Shown here: positions 37,340 through 46,412 of the stretch, one piece after another
Position numbering within the stretch: position 1 is the stretch's first letter
How the letters are laid out: every line of letters starts with the position of its first letter
The notes under the pieces: generated by a model
What the model was told of the DNA's origin: nothing
The model's input: only the letters and a program-made list of their open reading frames with translations
The model's database searches: none
Translations under genes and position numbers: made by a program
NCBI RefSeq assembly: GCF_014652415.1
Contig: NZ_BMYT01000007.1
Coordinates: forward strand, 1 to 64,000
Direction of reading: 5' to 3'
Source of the DNA: Affinundibacterium macrobrachii
Lineage (GTDB): Bacteria > Pseudomonadota > Gammaproteobacteria > Burkholderiales > Burkholderiaceae_D
DNA: 64,000 bases

Positions 37340-38242
37340 TTAATTACGTAAAGTGCGATTAAATAATTCTAAGGTTCTCGACCACGCCAAGCTTGCGGCT
37401 GCTTGATCGTAGCGCGGCGTCGTGTCGTTGTTAAAGCCATGCTCTACACCTTCATAGACAAAGCCTTGGTATTTGATGCCAGCCGCTTTCAAGGCTTCTT
37501 CATGTTTAGGCCAGCCTGCTACCAAACGCGTGTCTTTGCTAGCGTGATGAACCAAGATCTCGGCTTTGATATTTGGTACGGCTTCTAAAGCGGGTGCGCC
37601 GCCATAGAAGGGTACTGCCGCCGCCAGTTCAGGAATCTTAGTCGCTAGGAAGTTGGCGATCGCACCTCCGTAACAAAAACCAACGACACCCACTTTACCG
37701 TTGCCACCTGCAATGGTTTTTAAGATGCCAGTAGCAGTGATGAAGTCTTCTCGCGTTTTTGCTTGATCTAGTTTCGGGAATAACTCGCGTGCTTTATCTT
37801 CGCTGCCTGGATAGCCACCGAGTGGGAACAGGGCATCCGGTGCGAAAGCGATAAAATTTTCTAAGGCGAGACGACGTGCAACATCTTCGATATGCGGGTT
37901 CAAACCGCGATTTTCATGTACCACCAACACCGTTGGTAAAGGGCCTTTCGCATTCGCAGGTTTGACTAAATAGCCACGCAAAGTACCGTAACCGTTCGGT
38001 GATGGATATTCAACATAGGTTGCAAGCAAACGTGCATCATCGGGACTTATTTGCTGTGCCATTGCGAAGTTGGGGCTTAATGCAAGCAACAATCCTTCGG
38101 CGGTCATCGCGCCCGCTGCATACTTACCAGCGGAACTTAAAAAGCCGCGACGACTAATTCCACCATGCACGTATTGATCAAATAGTTTTAAAACTTCTGG
38201 GTGAAAATCTTTGGCACTTTGTTGTGGAAATTTTTGTGACAT
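37340..38242 (-). CDS. Dienelactone hydrolase family protein, Tat-exported
   Basis: A 300-residue alpha/beta hydrolase. The N terminus has a twin-arginine motif and hydrophobic core at about residues 29-61 (SRRGFLSSAGKYAAGAMTAE), so it is probably exported folded. The catalytic nucleophile is the cysteine of VVGFCYGGAIANFLA, and the acid and histidine are likely in HHASKDTRLV and GVEHGFNND, as in dienelactone hydrolases. AGGAG lies 7 bases before the ATG at 38242; the 12 further upstream codons are unsupported. Substrate unknown; family members act on lactone or ester bonds. Confidence 0.88.
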   Translation of the reverse strand: MSQKFPQQSAKDFHPEVLKLFDQYVHGGISRRGFLSSAGKYAAGAMTAEGLLLALSPNFAMAQQISPDDARLLATYVEYPSPNGYGTLRGYLVKPANAKGPLPTVLVVHENRGLNPHIEDVARRLALENFIAFAPDALFPLGGYPGSEDKARELFPKLDQAKTREDFITATGILKTIAGGNGKVGVVGFCYGGAIANFLATKIPELAAAVPFYGGAPALEAVPNIKAEILVHHASKDTRLVAGWPKHEEALKAAGIKYQGFVYEGVEHGFNNDTTPRYDQAAASLAWSRTLELFNRTLRN

Positions 38243-38627
38243 TCTTACTCTCCTAGCCGTTGTTGGGATTGTACGCATGAGTTGTTGAAAGCGATGATTT
38301 GCTTACGCACATTACGATACACATAAACGAAAGACTTTGCATGGAAGCCCGTCGTCAATCCAGTGGAGAGATTTCTGAGTAAAGGCACGCAATCGGTTTG
38401 CTATGAGGGTCTAGAGCCTTGACTGTCGTCTTTGAGCGGCTAATTGGTACACTACCTGATCGACTCTTTACTTGCCTTCTCAGTGTCTTTTATGGCACAT
38501 TTGCTTTGCAATTTTTCTTTTTTTAGATATATGGGTTTGAGGCATTGCAGATGTCCTCGTTGGACCCTGATGTTTCCTCCGCTGTTCCTTAGCCGCATTC
38601 ACTGTTAAATAGAATAGGAGCTTTACC
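38243..38627. other. Divergent 385-base gap, no gene seen
   Basis: This spacer separates the divergent hydrolase and VOC genes and must hold both promoters. A TTGACT occurs near 38415 but has no convincing -10 at 16-18 bases. A TGGCAC at 38493 resembles half a sigma-54 promoter, but its spacing is wrong. I see no RNA gene or repeat. Confidence 0.5.
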
Positions 38628-39014
38628 ATGAAAAATAATCCAGTCGGTTGGTTCGAGATTTACGTTCAGGACATGCCACGTGCAAAACGCTTTTATGAAG
38701 CCGTATTTCAAACTGAATTGACGCCCCTTCCTAATCCTGATCCCGAGGGCTTTGCTGAGATGGAAATGTTGACATTTCCGATGTCGATGGAAGATTACGG
38801 TGCATCCGGTGCTTTGGTGAAAATGCCTGATTGCCCATCGGGTGGTAGCACATTAGTCTACTTTTCGTGCGACGATTGTGCAGTCGAAGCCGAGCGAGCT
38901 GCTCAAAATGGAGGAACGATATTTAAAGGCAAGATGGCGATCGGTGAGCATGGATTTATTGCTATGGTGGTGGATACCGAAGGTAATATGATAGGTCTGC
39001 ATTCTATGCAATGA
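38628..39014 (+). CDS. VOC (glyoxalase/bleomycin-resistance fold) family protein
   Basis: A 128-residue protein of the vicinal-oxygen-chelate superfamily, single domain of two beta-alpha-beta-beta-beta modules. Typical pieces are VGWFEIYVQDMPRAKRFYEA at the start and a C-terminal GFIAMVVDTEGNMIGLHSMQ with the glutamate metal-ligand position. AATAGGAG precedes the ATG. Members of this sub-group are often annotated as glyoxalase-like, with unknown substrates. No operon partner is close. Confidence 0.88.
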   Translation: MKNNPVGWFEIYVQDMPRAKRFYEAVFQTELTPLPNPDPEGFAEMEMLTFPMSMEDYGASGALVKMPDCPSGGSTLVYFSCDDCAVEAERAAQNGGTIFKGKMAIGEHGFIAMVVDTEGNMIGLHSMQ

Positions 39015-39104
39015 GGTCGCGAAGCTAAGCACCTCCTTCGACCTTTTGCCTGATTCGCATGCTGTCGAGCATCGCTAGGTTTGCATGATCAGCGAAAGAG
39101 ATTT

Positions 39105-39132
39105 TTTGCCCCCGAACTTGAGCGGGGGCAAA
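39105..39132. other. Strong hairpin between convergent genes
   Basis: A perfect 10-bp stem TTTGCCCCCG/CGGGGGCAAA has an 8-base loop. It lies between the VOC gene and the convergent phytase gene. T-runs precede rather than follow the stem on either strand, so it is not a standard intrinsic terminator, but it may protect 3' ends. Confidence 0.6.
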
Positions 39133-39149
39133 GTACAGCGAAAGACGAA

Positions 39150-41060
39150 TTAGTCCACAAGTTTAAGTGCCAAGGCAATTTGTTGCCAGTCTATGTATTT
39201 GAAGTTTTGCGCTCCATCTGGCAGGTGCTTATGACCATCTTGTACGATCATAATGCCCTTGTTATATCCCGCACCGAAGCTGGCTGAACTGACTTCTAGT
39301 CCATCCGTCTCGGAACTGCCATCGATGCCTTTTGCAAGGTTCAAGCCGATACGAAATTTACCTCGATAAGAATACGGTGCTTGTGCGTCATAGATCACAT
39401 AACTATTATCACCTTGGCTGGATACGACAAGATAAGTTTCTTGCTGACCGTGATACAGAGCCAGACCTTCGACATCCGCATGCAAATGTTGTCCGACTTT
39501 GGCGATTAGTTTCAGTGGGCTAGCTTGCGCCGCGTCTGCATTGGTCAACCATACACCACGCTTTTCTTCACCGATAAACAGACGCGCAGTTTTGTCGTCC
39601 ACGACGCAGCCTTCAGGTTGCGTCGCAAGTTTCAATTGACGTAGTTGTGTGCCTTGGTATTTGCCGTTCTTTCTCTCGATGCGCCAGTGTTGGACTACAC
39701 CGTCTTTATCGTTCACAAAAGCTTCGAGACCGCCGCGGCTAGGCTGATATAAACAAGTGCCATAAATATTTTTTAATCCCGTCGCAATGCGGCCAGCTTC
39801 TCGCAATGTGCCATTGCCATCGATGTCAAAGAGAACCAAGCTGTAGTCGTCGCGTTGGGTGGCGATGGCGATATCACTGACACCATCTTGCCACTGGATT
39901 TGTTGACGCACATCGACGTTGTTCAGACGACCGACTTCCAATAGTTGGGTTTGCTTCCCCTGCATATCATAGACTAGCAATCCCTGTTTTTTATTCGTGC
40001 CAAGAATGCGGCTGAGTTGGCTATCTGTTGGATGACGCCAGATTGCAGGATCATCCGCTGCGTCGCCGAGGCGACTCATTTCCTCGGTTTGTACTTGTGG
40101 AATCAATACAGGAATCGACTCCTGCGGAGCGTCTTTTTTGCGCGGCAAGCTAGCTATCTGCATCCAAGCTTTTTTGCTGTCATCGCGTAGGTAGAAGTTT
40201 GTTTTGTTGTCTGTATCAAGCGTGCGCAAGGAGCCTGTTTGTTGCGGCCACGCTGCATTTGTTTTCTTGGAAAATTGCTTTGTAATTTTCCAATCTTGTT
40301 TTGTAGCTGTAGACAAGAAAATGTTCTTTCCAGCTTCATCCAAGACGGCGACTCCACCTGAAAAGACATGCATCGCATGAGCCCCTTGCTGCAGTCGACC
40401 ATAAGGCTGGCGCAATTGTACGGCTTGGCGTGTGCCGCTGTTTTCGGATTGTGCGGAGTAAGCCCAGACACCAAAATCTTCTTCGTTAACGTACAAAGTT
40501 TCCGTTTGATCGTCGACCTCACAGGATTTGGCATTCGCTGGGAGTGCTAGATTACGGACTAAACGCGGCTGATCGCCTTCTAGTATCCACTGTTGTGCAT
40601 GCCCACTTTTTGCAATCAAGAATAGGTGCATGAGTTGCTGTTGATCGCGATACAGGCAGTTTGCATCGAGCGCAGTGGTGGCTGCGGGTAGCTTGGTTTG
40701 TAATTGAAATTGCCCTTGTTGAATTCGAATCGGCAAGGCATTTTGTGTATCGCTATCGATCAAAACGGCTAAAGCGTGATCAGCATTCTCACGTACATCA
40801 AACTGTTTGGCACGCACTTTCATGGCAGTGCGCTCCACACCCGATGGAGATACTAAGCGTAAGGCTTTTTTGTCTAGGATTAACCAATCACCGTTGTTGA
40901 GTGGTCGAAAATCGACAGAGGATTTAACAAAATCTGGTAGCTGTTTTGGCTGTGGGTTTGGGTTTGCACTTACGATGCTGCTAGTCAGAACTAGTCCGAA
41001 CAACACACTGACTTGCATAGCGCGCAGCCATTTTGTTTGAGAAGAATTTAAATTTTGCAT
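39150..41060 (-). CDS. Beta-propeller phytase (3-phytase), dual-domain
   Basis: A 636-residue secreted or periplasmic enzyme that removes phosphate from myo-inositol hexakisphosphate. The signal peptide is at residues about 14-32 (VSVLFGLVLTSSIVSA). The catalytic propeller occupies the C-terminal half, starting with ADDPAIWRHP, with VSDIAIATQRDD, YGTCLY, EGCVVDDKTARLFIGEEKRG, DVEGLALY, SSQGDNSYVIYD and SSETDGLEV, the calcium- and phosphate-site blocks of the family. The N-terminal half is a diverged, probably inactive second domain with faint repeats (SCEVDDQTETLYVNEEDFGV). It follows a TonB receptor by 83 bp on the same strand, which suggests joint scavenging of phytate. Confidence 0.92.
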   Translation of the reverse strand: MQNLNSSQTKWLRAMQVSVLFGLVLTSSIVSANPNPQPKQLPDFVKSSVDFRPLNNGDWLILDKKALRLVSPSGVERTAMKVRAKQFDVRENADHALAVLIDSDTQNALPIRIQQGQFQLQTKLPAATTALDANCLYRDQQQLMHLFLIAKSGHAQQWILEGDQPRLVRNLALPANAKSCEVDDQTETLYVNEEDFGVWAYSAQSENSGTRQAVQLRQPYGRLQQGAHAMHVFSGGVAVLDEAGKNIFLSTATKQDWKITKQFSKKTNAAWPQQTGSLRTLDTDNKTNFYLRDDSKKAWMQIASLPRKKDAPQESIPVLIPQVQTEEMSRLGDAADDPAIWRHPTDSQLSRILGTNKKQGLLVYDMQGKQTQLLEVGRLNNVDVRQQIQWQDGVSDIAIATQRDDYSLVLFDIDGNGTLREAGRIATGLKNIYGTCLYQPSRGGLEAFVNDKDGVVQHWRIERKNGKYQGTQLRQLKLATQPEGCVVDDKTARLFIGEEKRGVWLTNADAAQASPLKLIAKVGQHLHADVEGLALYHGQQETYLVVSSQGDNSYVIYDAQAPYSYRGKFRIGLNLAKGIDGSSETDGLEVSSASFGAGYNKGIMIVQDGHKHLPDGAQNFKYIDWQQIALALKLVD

Positions 41061-41143
41061 AGATATACTTTAATCAGTAATAGTGTTGATGGCCTATTCC
41101 AGATTCACCTGCGAATAGGCCAAGGCTCATTTACGAAAGCCGT

Positions 41144-43735
41144 TTAGAAATTGATCTTCAAACTCGCCTTGTAGGTGCGACCATATTGTTCATATTGTGC
41201 GTTGAGTGACTTATTCCCCAAATACACATAGTAGATTTCATTGTTCAAATTGTTCGCTTCAAACACGACTTGATAGCGACGATTGATTTGGTAAGACAAG
41301 GAAAAATCGAGTTGCTTTTGTGTGTCAACCATTCGATCCTGATCGGCTGCCAAGATGTCTGATCCGACTTCTAACAAATACGGCGATTTATAGTTGAGAG
41401 CCAAGCGTGTACTGATCGCGCCATCTTCGTAACCCAACATCAGATTGCCAACGCGGTCCGATTGGCCTGGCAATTGTATGCTACGAGTTTTGTAGCTATT
41501 GCTGGCTTTGTCGAAACGTCTAATGCTGGCGTCGGACTTACTCAAGCTCAGGTTAGCAGAGAAAATCAAATGATTGAACGGTGCCGGTAACATGCGTAAA
41601 GATTGGCTATAGCCGAGTTCGATACCCTGAACTTTGGCTTTGTCACCGTTGGCATAACTGATCGCTGTGGTGTAGCCAGTCCACGGTGCCGTGCCCGCTA
41701 GATTGGTGGTGTAAGTGAAGTTCTTGATATCTTTATGAAATAGATAGGCCGATACACTGCCATCGTCTTGCGAGCGACGTTCGATACCAAAGTCGAGGTT
41801 GCTCGCTTTCATAGGATTGAGCAATGGATTGCCAATTTGTGCTTCGGTACTACTGATTAAATTAACGCCTGGTGCCAATTGGCTAAAATTGGCACGAACC
41901 ACGGCATTTGTCCACGCAGCACGCAAGCTGGTTTTAGCATCGACGTCGTAACGGCCTTGTAGTGTCGGCAACCAATTATTGTAGGAGCGCGAACTTTGGT
42001 TTGGTGTGCTGACGCCAGCAACAATTTTATTTCCCGAAGCGTCGAATTTCGTTTGTTCCAAACGCGTGCCCAACAAGAAGCTCATATTTTCAAAATGAAA
42101 ACCGTTTTGGATATAGGCTGCGTCGATGTTTTCATCCATAGAGAAATCATTGATCGCGGACTCGACAGTCGAGCGAGCTGCGGCGCGATTAGCACCCGCG
42201 ACGCGGGCACGTAATGCCACAGGGTCTAATCTTGAGCCTATGCGTCCTAGCGGATAATCGACTTCTTGCCCAACAAAAGACGACATCGAAGTTGCACCCG
42301 CACCCCAGTAATTCGCTGCGCTTGTACTGCTACTAAATGCGAATTGATCTGTGTCATTTTTCTTATTGCGCTGACTGGTTTTGAGACCGAATTTTAATTT
42401 TGCATCCCAATCGCCGAGATCGAAAGTTTTGCCGAGATCAACGCGTGCATGGTGTTCTTTGTCATCAGAAAAACGAGTCTGAAAGGTCAAGGCATTCAAG
42501 GCGAATTTGCTAGGGTCGTAGGCGCTGGCTGGCGCATTGAGTTTCGGTAAATTGGTTTGCGTGAAACTGATGTCATTGAAGTTGGATGTGCCACGGAAGC
42601 GTGCATCGTTTAAGGCATCTGGCGTGTCGTCAGATGCCGTGCTTTGCGCAATATTCGCTTCAAGCTTCCAACCTTGAACATGCTGTTCAGTGCCTAATGA
42701 GAATGAGTTAATTCCTTGCGTGTACTTGCGTTGACGCAGACGCCGTTCTAATCGTGCGGTGGCAGGCACACCTTCAGTTAAGGCACCGCCGCTGACATTA
42801 CTCACGGTCAGGCGATCACGTATTTCGTCGTCGCTAAATTTGCTTACAAAACTACGCATGAAATAGCTGCTTTCCGCATTTGGCCGCCAATCTAAATTGA
42901 GCGCCAGTGCTTGACGTTCACGCACTGGCAAATAGTCGCGCAATTCGAGGCCAGACAAACGACCATTGCTCCATGCGCCGCCAGTCTCCAAATTATCGGA
43001 ACCGAATTCACGCTTTTCCATACTTAAACCTGCGGCAATACCAAACTTGCCATCAAGCAGACGATCGGCAAATAAGAGCCCGACGTTTGGACTAGTTTTT
43101 TTGATGTTTTCGTCATAGCTGACACCCGCATTCAATGACATCACTTGTTTTGGTAAGTCGAAGCCAGTGAGTGCTTTCACCTCGACCGTGGCACCGAGTG
43201 AATTGGCATCCATATCTGGACGCAATGTTTTGATGACTTCGAGTGTGCGGATGATGCCGGAAGGCAGCACGTCGAGTGCGACTGCGCGGCGGCTTGCTTC
43301 TGGTGAAGGGACTAGAGCACCATTGATGGTGATGGCATTTAGATCAGGACCTAAGCCACGCACGGTGATATAGCGTCCTTCACCTTGATCGCGTTGCACT
43401 GAGACGCCAGGTAAGCGCGCTAATGCTTCCGCTGCGTTCTTGTCTGGTAATGCACCGATGTCGTCGCTGCTAATGACGCTGACGATGTTGTCGGCTTTTT
43501 CTTGTATTTCTAACGCTTTACGCATACTGGCACGTTGACCAGTGATTGTCACACTTTGCGGTTCGAGGGCGATACTGCCACCCATAGTCGTTTGTGTTTG
43601 TGTCTGTGCTTGCGCTTGCATCATGCATAAGACGCCAAACGTGATGGCGCTGAGTTTGCACAAATTGACTGCGTTAGAAGTGGCCTTCACGTTATGAAGT
43701 TGCGTGTTGCGAGCTTGGTGCGTTGTGTGTGTCAT
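41144..43735 (-). CDS. TonB-dependent outer-membrane receptor
   Basis: An 863-residue outer-membrane transporter powered by TonB. After a signal region that ends near AQAQTQTQ, a TonB-box-like stretch (PQSVTITGQRA) leads into the plug (DDIGALPDKNAAEALARLPG, VRGLGPDLNAITINGALVPS). The 22-strand barrel ends YGRTYKASLKINF with terminal Phe. The sequence type is that of the Xanthomonas/Caulobacter group of receptors, which often import carbohydrates or complex organic ligands. Adjacent phytase makes phytate or an inositol phosphate the likely substrate. Confidence 0.93.
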   Translation of the reverse strand: MTHTTHQARNTQLHNVKATSNAVNLCKLSAITFGVLCMMQAQAQTQTQTTMGGSIALEPQSVTITGQRASMRKALEIQEKADNIVSVISSDDIGALPDKNAAEALARLPGVSVQRDQGEGRYITVRGLGPDLNAITINGALVPSPEASRRAVALDVLPSGIIRTLEVIKTLRPDMDANSLGATVEVKALTGFDLPKQVMSLNAGVSYDENIKKTSPNVGLLFADRLLDGKFGIAAGLSMEKREFGSDNLETGGAWSNGRLSGLELRDYLPVRERQALALNLDWRPNAESSYFMRSFVSKFSDDEIRDRLTVSNVSGGALTEGVPATARLERRLRQRKYTQGINSFSLGTEQHVQGWKLEANIAQSTASDDTPDALNDARFRGTSNFNDISFTQTNLPKLNAPASAYDPSKFALNALTFQTRFSDDKEHHARVDLGKTFDLGDWDAKLKFGLKTSQRNKKNDTDQFAFSSSTSAANYWGAGATSMSSFVGQEVDYPLGRIGSRLDPVALRARVAGANRAAARSTVESAINDFSMDENIDAAYIQNGFHFENMSFLLGTRLEQTKFDASGNKIVAGVSTPNQSSRSYNNWLPTLQGRYDVDAKTSLRAAWTNAVVRANFSQLAPGVNLISSTEAQIGNPLLNPMKASNLDFGIERRSQDDGSVSAYLFHKDIKNFTYTTNLAGTAPWTGYTTAISYANGDKAKVQGIELGYSQSLRMLPAPFNHLIFSANLSLSKSDASIRRFDKASNSYKTRSIQLPGQSDRVGNLMLGYEDGAISTRLALNYKSPYLLEVGSDILAADQDRMVDTQKQLDFSLSYQINRRYQVVFEANNLNNEIYYVYLGNKSLNAQYEQYGRTYKASLKINF

Positions 43736-44190
43736 GATGTATCGGGCTGGGTTGACGATGGAAAAGCCCGCAGTCTAGAAGTCAAATATGTCAGTCGCGT
43801 TACAGAGATTTTGGGCTGCTCTCAGAGCGGCTCGTTTTGCTATCTTTATTGAGTAATTGATGCAGGTGATGAGCTTAAATGACCGCACGGCACGATACAT
43901 GTGCATCTTGCACATTGCACGCGAACTCACTTTTCTAGGGATTAAGCGGTTCTACTAGACCCGGCATTCCCACACCTTATTATCTATCTAGCGAATGAAA
44001 ACAAGCCGTGTAAATCCAGCCGTGCACACACGATTCTCAACTTTCTGTGAGCTGTTTGCACCTGTGTTGTTTTTCACATCTCGCATTTCCAGTTTTTGGA
44101 AAATATCGGTAATTGTCATTTTCTTGTCATGTAAGCCGTTTAGTCTCGCGCGCACTGTCCAGTCTGGATCTATTAATTGCGCGGGCCATC
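43736..44190. promoter_or_regulatory. Divergent control region between receptor and GGDEF gene
   Basis: A 455-base gene-free region. It contains a 17-base palindrome, ATGTGCA-TCT-TGCACAT, at 43899-43915, and the PHO-box-like repeat listed separately. Short open frames here lack ribosome binding sites. It must carry the promoters of the receptor (left) and the GGDEF gene (right). Confidence 0.5.
44113..44130 (+). promoter_or_regulatory. PHO-box-like direct repeat
   Basis: TTGTCAT-TTTC-TTGTCAT has two 7-base repeats at 11-bp periodicity, as in the PhoB site CTGTCAT-N4-CTGTCAT, with T for C at each first base. The orientation favours the rightward GGDEF/AraC genes, 61 bp away; the phytase receptor starts 378 bp to the left. 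Confidence 0.5.
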
Positions 44191-45114
44191 ATGCTTTCAC
44201 TTCACAAAACACCACTTTTACTTTTTGCATTTGCTCTCTTGCTTACCTTGACTGCGTTTAGCACGATCGGCATAGCAAAGCCATTTGAGTCAATTCAATG
44301 GCTAGACGTGATCGCCGAAGGTGGTACTGCTGTCATGGCAGGCCTGTGGTTACTGATGACGCTCAGCAGTAGACCACGAGGCAAAGTCACCTATTTATTA
44401 GCGGCGGGCATGGGCTTGATCATGCTTGGTGCTTGGGCTGATTGCATGGATGAGTTTTATCGCGTCGGTAAAGAGCAGATGTGGGATCATTGGCTGGAGG
44501 CCGGATTCACCTTGGGTGGTATGTTGATCTTGACGGCTGGTTTATATTTTTGGCGACATGAACAGTTCTCCTTGAATCTGCATTTACAAAAACGTGAACG
44601 CCTGTTTCGCGATCATTTGGCGTTTGATCGTGTGACACAATTGGTCGATGCGACTTATCTTCGTCGTCTAATTGCGATGGAGCAGGGACGCCATTCTGAT
44701 GTCTCGAATTGTGTTGCGCTGTTGGATATCAATTCCTTCCATCTCCTAAATCGTGATTGTGGCGTAGAAGAAGGTGACAGAGCATTGCAAGCGGTGGCGC
44801 ATATGCTGTTACTGAATTTGTCGAATCAAGATGTGTTATGTCGCTACGCTGGCGATCGATTTGCGATTTACATGCCATCAACCACGCTAGATTCTGCACA
44901 GAAAAAAGTCGATCATTTATGTGCGATGGTAGCGCAGATGCACTTTTACACGCAGACTCGTCAAGTGCCAATTACATTGCGTGCTGTTTGTAGCGAGGCG
45001 GTCGTGCAACTTGACGAGCTATTAGTCCGACTTGATCCACTCGATCCGGTCGCACAGCACAGCGAAGAAACAGAAGCACTTGCAGGCATGTCGCGAACAG
45101 CGGTGTTTAGCTGA
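44191..45114 (+). CDS. Membrane protein with degenerate GGDEF domain
   Basis: A 307-residue protein with about four hydrophobic segments in residues 5-135 and a C-terminal GGDEF-fold domain from about residue 148 (FDRVTQLVDATYLRRLI). The signature loop reads AGDRF (CRYAGDRFAIYMPS) instead of GGDEF, so diguanylate cyclase activity is doubtful; it may bind nucleotide or act as a sensor. The ATG at 44191 opens directly at the first helix; upstream in-frame codons are unsupported. It is 15 bp upstream of an AraC-type regulator, so the two are probably one unit. Confidence 0.8.
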   Translation: MLSLHKTPLLLFAFALLLTLTAFSTIGIAKPFESIQWLDVIAEGGTAVMAGLWLLMTLSSRPRGKVTYLLAAGMGLIMLGAWADCMDEFYRVGKEQMWDHWLEAGFTLGGMLILTAGLYFWRHEQFSLNLHLQKRERLFRDHLAFDRVTQLVDATYLRRLIAMEQGRHSDVSNCVALLDINSFHLLNRDCGVEEGDRALQAVAHMLLLNLSNQDVLCRYAGDRFAIYMPSTTLDSAQKKVDHLCAMVAQMHFYTQTRQVPITLRAVCSEAVVQLDELLVRLDPLDPVAQHSEETEALAGMSRTAVFS

Positions 45115-45129
45115 ATCGCCCCTTATCAA

Positions 45130-46149
45130 ATGGCCTATTTTTTTTGCAGTGATCCTTGTTTGTTAGCCCAGCATCATGCCATGCTGGCGTGGCAAAGTGC
45201 CCAGCGTTTGGAAGTGGATTTGGTCGGAGCGCGCAAGGCAAGCAAGTTGGATGGGGAAGACTTCACACGGCCAGAACGCAAAATCAGTCCGGAGCAGTAT
45301 TTAAAGTTGCTGCAGTATCTAGCTCGACAGTCGCAAAGCAAGGATACGAGTTTTATACTCGGTCAACATATGTTACCTGGGCATTATGGCAGTGCCAGTC
45401 AAGCGCTCTTGTATGCGCAGACTTTACGTCAGGCTTTGCAAATTCTAGTGCAGTTTCGAACAGACTTGTGTCCACTTTTGACGCCGAGATTGAAAGAAGA
45501 AAATGGGCAAGTGATCTTGTACTGGATGGATCAATGGGGTGCACCCGAGATGCTGCCGTTTTTGGTGGAAATGCATATGACTGCTGTGACGGCAATGTGC
45601 CGCTGGCTCAGTGAACAACGTCTGCCTTGGCGCTATTGTTTCAATCGCAGTCGCGCCCAACACATTGAACAACATCAAGTCCACCTAGGCCGCGATTTGC
45701 GTTTCGATTGTTATCTTGATGCGATGATCATTCCGGCTGAATATTTGGATTTGCCGTGGCCAAGAACAAATGCTGTCAGTGCCGATATCGCGATTATGCA
45801 TGCGACTACTGCAGCATTAAATCAAGCACCTGCGCAAAGCATCATTCCACAATTGTATGATTACCTAGCCCTCAATCTACGCTGCGCGCCGAGCTTAGAA
45901 AAAGCAGCACAACATTTTGATTGTAGCATCGCCACCTTCAAACGGCACCTTGCAAGACACGGTACGCACTTTCAAGCAGAGCTAGATCAGGTTCGCACGC
46001 ACATGGCGCTCTACCTTTTCCATTTTCAAGAAATGGATAACGAAGGGGTCGCCACTTATCTCGGCTTTCACGATGCGACGAATTTCCGCCGCTCGTTCAA
46101 GCGCTGGACTGGGCAGACACCTAGTTTGCTGCGTTTGGCCTTGGAGTGA
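45130..46149 (+). CDS. AraC family transcriptional regulator
   Basis: A 339-residue regulator with an N-terminal ligand-binding-like domain of the OruR/ArgR-type AraC group (residues about 15-200, SPEQYLKLLQYLARQS, FILGQHMLPGHYGSASQALL). A C-terminal pair of helix-turn-helix motifs follows (LEKAAQHFDCSIATFKRHLA and NEGVATYLGFHDATNFRRSF, ending WTGQTPSLLR). The ligand is unknown. It follows the degenerate GGDEF gene by 15 bp. Confidence 0.88.
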   Translation: MAYFFCSDPCLLAQHHAMLAWQSAQRLEVDLVGARKASKLDGEDFTRPERKISPEQYLKLLQYLARQSQSKDTSFILGQHMLPGHYGSASQALLYAQTLRQALQILVQFRTDLCPLLTPRLKEENGQVILYWMDQWGAPEMLPFLVEMHMTAVTAMCRWLSEQRLPWRYCFNRSRAQHIEQHQVHLGRDLRFDCYLDAMIIPAEYLDLPWPRTNAVSADIAIMHATTAALNQAPAQSIIPQLYDYLALNLRCAPSLEKAAQHFDCSIATFKRHLARHGTHFQAELDQVRTHMALYLFHFQEMDNEGVATYLGFHDATNFRRSFKRWTGQTPSLLRLALE

Positions 46150-46330
46150 TGGTTAGACTTTCACTTGAGATCAGAGAATGGCCGATGCAAGCCAGAAGTA
46201 ATTTCGATTTCATCCAAAAGAACTTGCCTTGAAGTTATTCGAGAAGATATTCGCGCTGCTTTGGTCGAGCAAGATGTGTAGAGCAATAAAAAATAGCAGC
46301 ATAAAACTCGCAGCATAAAAATCACCGAAT

Positions 46331-46378
46331 AAAAAACCACGCTCTTTTTGGGGTCAGATCATTGCGCGGTTTTTTTTG
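46331..46378. terminator. Bidirectional terminator between AraC regulator and dxs
   Basis: AAAAAACCACGC at 46331-46342 pairs with GCGCGGTTTTTT at 46364-46375 (one mismatch), flanked by A-run and T-run, so it can act on both strands. It separates the convergent araC-type gene and dxs. Confidence 0.8.
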
Positions 46379-46412
46379 TGATGAATCGGATTATTAATGC
46401 ATCATTAAAGCA

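Noticed and set aside
38493-38510. Sigma-54-like promoter upstream of the VOC gene
   Set aside because: TGGCAC is present, but the two possible GC elements lie 9 and 14 bases from GG instead of 12.
43995-44261. Small open frame upstream of the GGDEF gene
   Set aside because: It overlaps the likely GGDEF start and signal helix in another frame and lacks a ribosome binding site.
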